Shown piece after piece: positions 1 through 6,861 of a stretch of DNA of 64,000 nucleotides. The stretch covers positions 62,001-126,000 of the forward strand of contig NZ_ATVA01000019.1 in NCBI RefSeq assembly GCF_000420485.1. The letters are read 5' to 3'. Positions within the stretch are counted from its first letter, which is position 1. The number at the start of each line of letters is the position of its first letter. The notes beneath the pieces are model-generated. The model saw only the letters and a program-made list of their open reading frames with translations. It ran no database searches and was not told where the DNA came from. Origin of the DNA: Paucidesulfovibrio longus DSM 6739 (GTDB lineage Bacteria > Desulfobacterota > Desulfovibrionia > Desulfovibrionales > Desulfovibrionaceae). The translations under genes and the position numbers were made by a program.

Positions 1-437
1 AGCTCGTCGCGCAGCTCGTCCCAGCGGCCCTGGTTGGCCAGATCCTCGAAGGTCTTGCTGCGGTCGAGGATGGTCTCCTGGACCTGAAGTTCCTCGGCCA
101 GGGTGATGACGATGACGATGACCTGTCCGAGCTTGGTCTTGTCCTCGGCCAGAATGGCCACGAGGCCGTCCGCAGCGCGCACGCCCAGGTTCATGGCGCG
201 CATGTAGTTGTCCTGATAGTCGTACCGCTCGTTGAAGACGGCCGCCTCGTTCCAGTTGGTGTCCCCGAGCCTGTCGATGGCCAGAAACATTTCCGCCGGG
301 GACGGCAGGGCCACGTTCAGGGAAAACTCCTTCTTCTCGGCCTCGGTGAGAGACTGCGAGAAGGCCGGGCCGGCGGCCAGCACGAGCTGGGCCAGCAGGA
401 CGGCGAGGAGAACAAGGGTGGTCGATCGCTTGCTCAT
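1..437 (-). CDS. Secreted protein of unknown function (partial, C-terminus beyond left edge)
   Basis: The ATG at 437 opens a frame that stays open for 145 codons to the left edge, so the C-terminus is missing. The product begins with a clear signal peptide (MSKRSTTLVLLAVLLAQ, then a small-residue cleavage zone near GPAFSQ) and is probably periplasmic or surface-exposed. The mature part is mixed and acidic with no motif I recognise. It follows the STAS gene on the same strand after about 120 nt, so it may belong to the same phosphatase/STAS transcription unit, but no promoter or terminator in the gap settles this. No function is proposed. Confidence 0.75.
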   Translation of the reverse strand, partial: MSKRSTTLVLLAVLLAQLVLAAGPAFSQSLTEAEKKEFSLNVALPSPAEMFLAIDRLGDTNWNEAAVFNERYDYQDNYMRAMNLGVRAADGLVAILAEDKTKLGQVIVIVITLAEELQVQETILDRSKTFEDLANQGRWDELRDE

Positions 438-560
438 GCGTATACCTCTGCTCGAATGTTCATCACAGGGCAATGCCGCGAAAAGGACGCGTACCCCGCC
501 ATAGTGGGGCAAGATACCAGTAGGGAATGGAAATGTAAAACGGCAAGGACGATTCCGTCG

Positions 561-905
561 TCACTCCCCGCGCGCGCGGCTTGCGGCCGCCTCCGGGTCG
601 TGCTCGATGGGAATCAGCTGCTGAAGCCCGGCGATGTGCATGACCTCCTCCACCAGCGCCTGAGGCCGATAGAGCACCATGCGCAGGCCTTTCCCGGCCA
701 GAGCGCGGGCGTTGCGCAGCAACAGCCCCATGCCCATGGAAGCCATGAACGACACTCCGCCCATGTCCACGACCACGGAGCGTCCGACCTGGGCCACGCC
801 CCGGGTGAAGGCGGACTCGATGTCCTTGATGCCCGCGGCGTCCATGCGCCCGGACAGGGCCACCCGGTTCAGCCCGTCGGCGTCTTCCAAGACAGTGAAC
901 TCCAT
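561..905 (-). CDS. STAS-domain anti-sigma factor antagonist (SpoIIAA/RsbV-like)
   Basis: This 114-residue protein is a single STAS domain, the size usual for anti-anti-sigma factors. It has the ordered strand GRMDAAGIKDIE and the core VVVDMGGVSFMASMGMGLLL, in which the switch-serine region (ASMG in place of the common DSSG) follows the hydrophobic strand. The start at 905 is preferred over an upstream ATG because AAGGAGGAGG sits four bases before it. Family knowledge: such proteins bind a serine kinase/anti-sigma factor when dephosphorylated by a PP2C enzyme. The gene immediately upstream encodes exactly such a phosphatase. No HATPase anti-sigma kinase is visible here, so the third partner must lie elsewhere or be absent. 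Confidence 0.88.
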   Translation of the reverse strand: MEFTVLEDADGLNRVALSGRMDAAGIKDIESAFTRGVAQVGRSVVVDMGGVSFMASMGMGLLLRNARALAGKGLRMVLYRPQALVEEVMHIAGLQQLIPIEHDPEAAASRARGE

Positions 906-1060
906 TCCTCCTCCTTGGCGTCCCGGCGGCACGCGCCGAAAGACGTTCCGGCCCGACGGGCCGGATGCGCGCAAAAAGCCGCCGAGGCATTATGTATCCG
1001 GCTTTTCGGGGGAAGGCAACCGGGACGGGGAGAGTGCGCCATGTTCCCGGAAGAGAAAAA

Positions 1061-3226
1061 TCAGGTCCGCTTGACCACGGCCAGGGTCACATCGTCTTCG
1101 CAGTGCGTGCCGCCGCGGAAGCTTTCCAGCGCGGCAAGCACGGCCTGGACGATCTCGGCGGCGCTCTTGTCCGCGTTGCGGCGGACCACGTCGAGCATCC
1201 TGTGGCGGCCGAAGGTTTCGCCCTTGGCGTTCATGGATTCCCAGACGCCGTCCGTGGCCAGCAGGGCGAACTGGCCGCGCCGGTCGAATCCGCGCTCCCG
1301 CTCCTCGAATTCGGTGTCCTCCAGAAATCCGAGGCTGACGCCCTCGCCGCGCAGTTCTTCGAATTCCCCGGTCCAGGGATCATAGAGCCAGGCGGGCTCG
1401 TGGCCGGCACGCACCCAGCGGATGCGCCCCAGCGCCGTGTCGAACTCCGCACAGAAAAGCGTCATGAACCGCCCCGTGGGGGCCACGTCCGCGTAGAGCT
1501 GGCGGTTGACCAGGGCCACGCGCTCGGCAAGCGAGCGGTGGGTTTCCGATGCGGCGCGAAGCATGGCCCGCACCGTGGCCATGAGCAGGGCCGGGGCCGC
1601 GCCGTGGCCGGAAACGTCTCCCACGGCGACGGCCATGCGCCGTCCCGCGTGGCCCGGCAGGGCAAAGGCGTCGTAGTAGTCGCCGCCCGTTTCGTCGCAG
1701 AAGAGAATGGTTCCGGCCACGTCCAGGCCGGGCATCTTGGGGGAGCTGCGCGGCAGGAGGTTCTGCTGCACCTCGCGGGCCAGGGCCATGGACCGGCTCA
1801 GGCGCATGTGGTCTGCGAGCTTGGGAACGGTCTCGTTGAAGGCCTCCACGAGCAGGTCACGCTCGTCCCCGGTATGCATGCGCAGCCGGGCGGTGAAATC
1901 GCCCCCGGCCAGCCGCTGCCAGGCGCCGACCATATGCGTGACCATGTCCGAAGCGCGCTTGGCCGCCAGGAAGGACAACAGCGCCGCGCCGCCCACGGCG
2001 GCCAGGGCCACGAGCAGGGCCGTGCTGCGCTGGTCCGCGGCGTGGGCGGCCACGTCCTTGCGCAGCTTGTCCGGAACGCCCATGGCCACGGTCTTGGGCA
2101 CGACCAGCAGGAAGGCCGTGCTGCCCTCCACCGGGGCAAAGGCCCAGATGGACGGCCTGCCCGCGTAGTCGATCTCCATGCTGCCGGACTCCCCATTGCG
2201 GACCGACTCCACCAGCCGGTCGAACTTCGGGTCGTCCACGGGCTGCATCCAGCGGTATTCCACCGGCTTTTCCTCTTCCGGCTCACCCTGGTTGCGCGAA
2301 TCGCGCTCCACCGTGATTTGCAGGCCGAGCTGCTTGCTGTCCGGGTTGATGCGCGCGCTGACCAGGAAGGAACGCATCTCCTCGGACCACTGGGAAGCCA
2401 GCCGGGCCTCCTGGAGAAACCAGCTCACCGGGGCTTCTATTCCGGCCACGCCCATGAAGCGCCCCTCCTGGTCGTAGAGGGGGCGGTTCAGGGCGATGAG
2501 CACCCTTCCCGTATTGCGGCTGTAGAGCAGCCCGGACCACTCGGTCCGCCCCGTGTCGCGGGCGCGGGCGTACCAGCCCGCCTTGCGCAGGTCCAGGCCG
2601 GGCGGATACCCGCCGAATCCGGGATAAGCCATGCTCACCCCGCTTTCCAGGGCCACGTAGACGCGGTGGGCCGCATAGCCGGAATAGGTGAAGATGTCCT
2701 GGCAGACGCCGAGCAGCTGGGAAAGCCGAGCCAGATCGGGCGCGGCCCGGCGCAGCTCCAGGCCCTGGGCCAGCAGGAAGACGGGATGCCCGAAGCTGAC
2801 GGGCATGGGCTTGGCCTCGCCCGCGCTGGTCCGCCGGGTGTAGCGCCGGTCCTCGACAAGGTCGGTGGGCGCCCGCAGCGGCTTGTTGAAATCCTCCGAA
2901 AAATAGACCTTGGGCGCGCGGAGGAACGGCTGGGCAAAGGTCCGCTCCGCGTCCACCGCCAGGGAACGCAGGGCGAAGGTCAGGGCCGCGGTGCCGCGCA
3001 GCACGGACTTGGACGCGTTCTCGGCGTCCTGTTCCAGCTGCGTGGTGACCATGTGGGTGATTTCGGCCCCGGCCACGTCTGAAACCGTGCGTTCCAGACG
3101 CAACGCGCCGCGCTGCATGATGCCTCCGGCCAGAAAGAGCGGGCCGAGACTGATGCACAGCAGCGCGACGAAATATTTCCAGCGTATCGACACGGCGGGG
3201 CAGGCTCCCTTGCACCCGAAGCCCAT
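1061..3226 (-). CDS. Membrane-bound PP2C (SpoIIE/RsbU-type) serine phosphatase with sensor domain and HAMP
   Basis: About 721 residues: a first membrane segment near 18-36, a large periplasmic double-Cache-like sensor region (about 45-395), a second membrane segment (about 401-421), a HAMP domain (about 422-475) and a C-terminal PP2C/SpoIIE phosphatase. The phosphatase metal motifs GGDYYD (514-519) and GDVSGHG (536-542) are present, as is the late DDVTLAVV strand. The enzyme should dephosphorylate a STAS protein in response to an external signal, and the next gene downstream encodes one. The start is uncertain: the ATG at 3226 lacks a good ribosome site, while a GTG at 3193 has AAGGGAG upstream and still keeps the first membrane segment. 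The gene is divergent from the binding-protein gene at 3404. Confidence 0.88.
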   Translation of the reverse strand: MGFGCKGACPAVSIRWKYFVALLCISLGPLFLAGGIMQRGALRLERTVSDVAGAEITHMVTTQLEQDAENASKSVLRGTAALTFALRSLAVDAERTFAQPFLRAPKVYFSEDFNKPLRAPTDLVEDRRYTRRTSAGEAKPMPVSFGHPVFLLAQGLELRRAAPDLARLSQLLGVCQDIFTYSGYAAHRVYVALESGVSMAYPGFGGYPPGLDLRKAGWYARARDTGRTEWSGLLYSRNTGRVLIALNRPLYDQEGRFMGVAGIEAPVSWFLQEARLASQWSEEMRSFLVSARINPDSKQLGLQITVERDSRNQGEPEEEKPVEYRWMQPVDDPKFDRLVESVRNGESGSMEIDYAGRPSIWAFAPVEGSTAFLLVVPKTVAMGVPDKLRKDVAAHAADQRSTALLVALAAVGGAALLSFLAAKRASDMVTHMVGAWQRLAGGDFTARLRMHTGDERDLLVEAFNETVPKLADHMRLSRSMALAREVQQNLLPRSSPKMPGLDVAGTILFCDETGGDYYDAFALPGHAGRRMAVAVGDVSGHGAAPALLMATVRAMLRAASETHRSLAERVALVNRQLYADVAPTGRFMTLFCAEFDTALGRIRWVRAGHEPAWLYDPWTGEFEELRGEGVSLGFLEDTEFEERERGFDRRGQFALLATDGVWESMNAKGETFGRHRMLDVVRRNADKSAAEIVQAVLAALESFRGGTHCEDDVTLAVVKRT

Positions 3227-3315
3227 GGCAAACGGGTCTGTTTCGAAACGACGGGAACCACGGGGAACGCATCTTGCGGGAGGCGATCCGGTTCCCGCCA
3301 CAGAACTACCTTTCT

Positions 3316-3331
3316 TTGCTTCATGAAGCAA
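3316..3331. promoter_or_regulatory. Perfect 16-bp palindrome in a divergent promoter region
   Basis: TTGCTTCATGAAGCAA reads the same on both strands. It lies about 90 bp from the start of the phosphatase gene (minus) and about 70 bp from the binding-protein gene (plus). A second, shorter palindrome GTTTCGAAAC lies at 3240-3249. The symmetry and position suggest an operator for a dimeric regulator, but the regulator is unknown. Confidence 0.4.
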
Positions 3332-3403
3332 TGACCGCGCACTGGTGTTTTCGCGCTGGACATGGCAAAATGAAACGTCCAACACGAGGGGTACGCCACG
3401 ACG

Positions 3404-4162
3404 ATGACCATTTCGCCCGCCAGGCTTTGCGCGCTTTCGCTCGCGCTCATGCTGCTCTGCGCCGCCGCGTCTTCGTTCGCCGCCGGGGAGCGTCGGCTGC
3501 GGCTGCTCACGGAGGACGGCCCGCCCTTCAACTTTCCCGGCTCGAGCGGCCCCCAGGGGTTTACCGTGGAGGTGGTCCGGGAGCTGCTCGCCCGTACGGG
3601 CTGCCAGGGCGAAATCACCTTCCTGCCCTGGCCCAGGGCCTACGACGAAACCCTCAAGAAACCGGACACGGTCCTCTTCACCATCACCCGCACTCCGGAC
3701 CGGGAAGACCTGTTCCGCTGGGTCGGGCCCATCGCCTCCCTGACCTGGGCGCTCTTCGCCCTGCCGCAATCGAAACTGAAGCTCCGATCCCTGGACGAAG
3801 CCCGCGCCCTTTCGGGCATCAGCACCTACCGCGCGGACGTGCGCGAGCAATACCTGCGCGGACTCGGCTTCGCCAACATCCACAGCGCGGCCAATTTCGA
3901 GAACAGCGTCGAGATGATGCTCCAGGGCCACGTCCCGGCTGTCATCGCCGACACCCTCGGCATCTCGCACTATCTCCGGCAGCGGGGACTGCCGCAGGAG
4001 AGCGTGGAGAACATCTTCACCTTGAAGACCATCGACCTCTACATCGCCATTTCCCAGCGGAGCGACCCCGGCCTTGCCGAGCGCTGGCAGAACGCCCTCG
4101 AGGAAATGCGGCGGGACGGAACCAGCGAACGCATCCGCGCCAGATGGCTGTCCGGAAAATAG
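3404..4162 (+). CDS. Periplasmic solute-binding protein, family 3 (amino-acid type)
   Basis: This 252-residue protein has an N-terminal signal peptide (hydrophobic core LCALSLALMLLCAAAS, cleavage near FAAGE). The fold signature of SBP_bac_3 proteins follows: RLRLLTEDGPPFNF, then GFTVEVVRELL and FLPWPRAYDE. The length is normal. Family members deliver polar amino acids or similar solutes to ABC permeases, or present them to a sensor. No permease or ATPase gene is adjacent. Instead a membrane histidine kinase starts 63 nt downstream on the same strand, so a sensory role is the better guess. The ribosome site is weak (GAGGGG about 13 nt upstream). Confidence 0.82.
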   Translation: MTISPARLCALSLALMLLCAAASSFAAGERRLRLLTEDGPPFNFPGSSGPQGFTVEVVRELLARTGCQGEITFLPWPRAYDETLKKPDTVLFTITRTPDREDLFRWVGPIASLTWALFALPQSKLKLRSLDEARALSGISTYRADVREQYLRGLGFANIHSAANFENSVEMMLQGHVPAVIADTLGISHYLRQRGLPQESVENIFTLKTIDLYIAISQRSDPGLAERWQNALEEMRRDGTSERIRARWLSGK

Positions 4163-4225
4163 TTCCAAGGCTTTGACGCAACACGAGCAATGCAGTAACT
4201 TGCCCGCAATCCTTGTGAGGTATCA

Positions 4226-6007
4226 ATGAACCGCCAATATCCGAAACGCTCCCTGTCCACGAACCTGACCATCAGCCTGGTGGCGGCCGTGGTCATCCTC
4301 GTGGCGACGCTGCTCGGCGTGCAGCACTGGAACATGGCCTCGCGCGCCGCATCGGAGCTGGAAGTCAAGGCGGACAACTACGCGGACGAGCTTGCGGAAA
4401 TCCTGGCCATTCCCATGTGGACCCTGGACACCTCCAACGTCCGGCACGTGGGCCAGGTCTACGAGCGCAACGACCTCTTTTCCCGGCTGCGCATCACGGA
4501 TTCGCGCGGTGAGGTGCTCTACCAGTACGAAGCCGACGACCGCAGCGCCGAGGAGATCTCCCGCACGCGGAGCATCACCTTCGAGGGGCACGTCATCGGC
4601 CACCTGGACATGGCCCTGTCCATGGCCACCCAGCGCAAGACCTCGCGGCAGCTCTTCTACGCCACCATGATCAACATCGCGGCGACCACGGCCGCCCTGC
4701 TCGCGGCCACGGGCATCCTGCTGCGCATCTTCCTGCGCCGCCCGCTCAGCGAGCTGGAATCCGCCATGGACCGAGTCGCCCAGGGCGACTTTTCCCGCCC
4801 CTTCACCGGACCGCGCTACACCGAGCTGGAACGCATCATCGACTCCTTCCACAAGATGTCCGCGACGATCCGGGCGCGGGAGGAATCCCTGCGCCGGGTC
4901 AACGAAGCCCTCTCCATCAGCGAACAGCGGCTGAACATGGCCATCACCGCGGCCAACGACGGGCTCTGGGATTGGAACATCCCGCGCAACGAAGCGTATT
5001 ATTCGCCGCGCTGGTTCACCATGCTCGGCTACGAGCCGGATTCCCTGCCGCCCCATGTGGAAACCTGGGAAAATCTGCTGCACCCCGACGACAAGGAACG
5101 CGTTCTCGCGGAGCTGCAAGCCCATCTGAGAAAAAGCGAGGACGAATTCACCTCGGAATTCCGCATGCGCACCCAGGACGACGGCTACCGCTGGATCCTC
5201 ACCAGGGGACAGGTTTCCGAGCGCGGAGCCCAGGGCGAGCCCCTGCGCATGGCCGGAACGCACCAGGACATCACCGACCGCAAGGAAGCAGAGGCCCTGC
5301 GCGAGGAACTCATCAACGAACTGGAAGAAAAGAACGCCGAGCTGGAGCGCTTCACCTACACCGTGTCCCACGACCTCAAGAGCCCGCTGATCACCATCAA
5401 GGGCTTTCTCGGCATGCTCCAGCGCGACCTGGAACGCGGAGACAAGGAACACATCGCCAAGGACATGGACCGCATCGGCCAGGCCGCGGACAAGATGCAG
5501 CAGCTCCTGGACGAGCTGCTCGAACTCTCCCGCGTGGGCAGGCTGAACAACCCGCCCGAAAACGTGAACCTGGAAAAGCTGGCCCATGAAGCCGTGGAAT
5601 TGGTGGCCGGGCAGATTTCCGAGCGCGGCGTCAAGGTCGACATCCAGACCGGCCTGCCCACGGTGCGCGGCGACCGGCCGCGCCTGCTGGAGGTCTTCCA
5701 GAACCTCGTGGACAACGCCACCAAGTTCATGGGCGACCAGCCCCAGCCGCACATCGAGATCGGACTGCGCCACGACAAGGGCCAGGAAGTCATCTACGTC
5801 AAGGACAACGGGCTGGGCATCAAGGAGCAGTATTTCCAGAAGGTCTTCGGGCTGTTCGACCAGCTCGACCAAGGCAAGGGAGGCACGGGCATCGGCCTCG
5901 CCCTGGTCAAGCGCGTCATAGAAACCCACGGCGGGACCATCTGGGTCGAATCCGAGGGTCCGGGCCGGGGCGCGACCTTCTGCTTCACCCTCAAGGGCGT
6001 CGATTGA
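4226..6007 (+). CDS. Membrane sensor histidine kinase (HAMP-PAS-HisKA-HATPase)
   Basis: 593 residues. Membrane segments near 16-34 and 145-168 enclose a short periplasmic domain of about 110 residues. A HAMP linker (about 170-222), a PAS/PAC domain (about 235-352, ending HQDITDRKEAE) and the kinase core follow. The phospho-acceptor is His382 in SHDLKSPL. The N box NLVDNATKF and the G boxes DNGLGI and GGTGIGLALV are intact, so it should be an active autokinase. No response regulator gene is next to it. The upstream binding protein may pass ligand occupancy to the periplasmic domain; that link rests on gene order only. Confidence 0.92.
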   Translation: MNRQYPKRSLSTNLTISLVAAVVILVATLLGVQHWNMASRAASELEVKADNYADELAEILAIPMWTLDTSNVRHVGQVYERNDLFSRLRITDSRGEVLYQYEADDRSAEEISRTRSITFEGHVIGHLDMALSMATQRKTSRQLFYATMINIAATTAALLAATGILLRIFLRRPLSELESAMDRVAQGDFSRPFTGPRYTELERIIDSFHKMSATIRAREESLRRVNEALSISEQRLNMAITAANDGLWDWNIPRNEAYYSPRWFTMLGYEPDSLPPHVETWENLLHPDDKERVLAELQAHLRKSEDEFTSEFRMRTQDDGYRWILTRGQVSERGAQGEPLRMAGTHQDITDRKEAEALREELINELEEKNAELERFTYTVSHDLKSPLITIKGFLGMLQRDLERGDKEHIAKDMDRIGQAADKMQQLLDELLELSRVGRLNNPPENVNLEKLAHEAVELVAGQISERGVKVDIQTGLPTVRGDRPRLLEVFQNLVDNATKFMGDQPQPHIEIGLRHDKGQEVIYVKDNGLGIKEQYFQKVFGLFDQLDQGKGGTGIGLALVKRVIETHGGTIWVESEGPGRGATFCFTLKGVD

Positions 6008-6034
6008 CGCCGGACGCCCCCCGCAGGACAGCGA

Positions 6035-6685
6035 ATGAAGTTCACGGACGTGAACCTGCTCGAAGAGCTGGAAAAGCCCGAATACGCCGAACTCAAACGG
6101 CGCTTCGCCCTGCGGACCTTTCCCAAGGACGCCCTGGCCTTCCACCCCATGGACGGCAAGAGCCGCGTCTTCGTGATCTGCTCCGGCCGGGCCAGGGTCT
6201 ACCTCAGCTATGAGGACAAGGAATTCACCCTGGCCATCCTCGGACCGGGCGACGTCTACAGCACCCATACCCGCGCCGGGGTCCAGGCGCTCTCCCCCCT
6301 GGAGCTGCTCGTCACGGACGCGGCCACCTTCCGCCGCAGCCTGACGGCCTTCCCGGAAATGACAGGCACCATCATCCGCGTGCTCGGCGGCGTGCTCAGC
6401 AGCACCTTCGGCATCATCAGCGGCCTGGTCTTCAAGGACGCCAGCCAGCGGCTGGCCGAATTCCTGCTCGCCGAGGCCGAGGCGTCCCAGGAGTCCGACG
6501 AGACCGGCGTGGTCATCCGCTCCGGACTGACCGTGGAACAGCTCGCCCAGCTCGTGGGCTCCACCCGTCAGACCGTCTCCACCCTGCTCAACGACATGAT
6601 CCGCTCCAAGGTCATCGAACGCCGCGCGCGCGGCGAATTCGTGATTCTCAGCCCGCAGCGCCTGCGTGAATACCTGGGCAGCTAG
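6035..6685 (+). CDS. cooA: CooA-like CO-sensing Crp/Fnr-family transcription activator
   Basis: 216 residues: a cyclic-nucleotide-binding-like sensor domain, a long dimer helix and a C-terminal helix-turn-helix (about 164-190, VEQLAQLVGSTRQTVSTLL). Against Rhodospirillum rubrum CooA, the segment GDVYSTHTR places His78 where the proximal haem ligand His77 lies. The redox-switch Cys75 position is Ser76 here, and there is no Pro2, so the ferric ligation would have to differ, as in other CooA proteins without Cys75. AGGA precedes the start. The gene sits directly before cooS, and a CooA-type palindrome lies in between, which supports the assignment. A generic Fnr-like regulator is the alternative. 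Confidence 0.85.
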   Translation: MKFTDVNLLEELEKPEYAELKRRFALRTFPKDALAFHPMDGKSRVFVICSGRARVYLSYEDKEFTLAILGPGDVYSTHTRAGVQALSPLELLVTDAATFRRSLTAFPEMTGTIIRVLGGVLSSTFGIISGLVFKDASQRLAEFLLAEAEASQESDETGVVIRSGLTVEQLAQLVGSTRQTVSTLLNDMIRSKVIERRARGEFVILSPQRLREYLGS

Positions 6686-6753
6686 CATACTTTTTCGCAT
6701 TTCGTAACACTATCGTTTTATTTTTTGCCGTTCCGCAATTTTCCGCCCTGTTT

Positions 6754-6769
6754 TGTCGCCTAGCCGACA
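6754..6769 (+). promoter_or_regulatory. Candidate CooA operator upstream of cooS
   Basis: TGTCGCCTAGCCGACA is a near-perfect palindrome with TGTCG and CGACA arms and a 6-bp centre, matching the TGTC-N8-GACA type of CooA site. A -10-like TAGGAT lies at 6791-6796, which would put the operator centre near -41, the position used by class II activators. No good -35 element is seen, consistent with activator dependence. Confidence 0.7.
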
Positions 6770-6861
6770 GACCTCTCCGGGATTTTATCCTAGGATCATT
6801 CCATGGATGTCCAATCCCCGGCTGCTTGGCCGGAAAACCAAGGTTCGAGGAGGTTGAAGGC

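Noticed and set aside
965-3082. 705-codon frame opposite the PP2C phosphatase
   Set aside because: No motifs; the minus-strand frame has an intact sensor-HAMP-phosphatase architecture.
4223-6700. 825-codon open frame opposite the histidine kinase and cooA
   Set aside because: It is a shadow produced by GC-rich codon bias on the opposite strand; the plus-strand proteins have complete conserved motifs.
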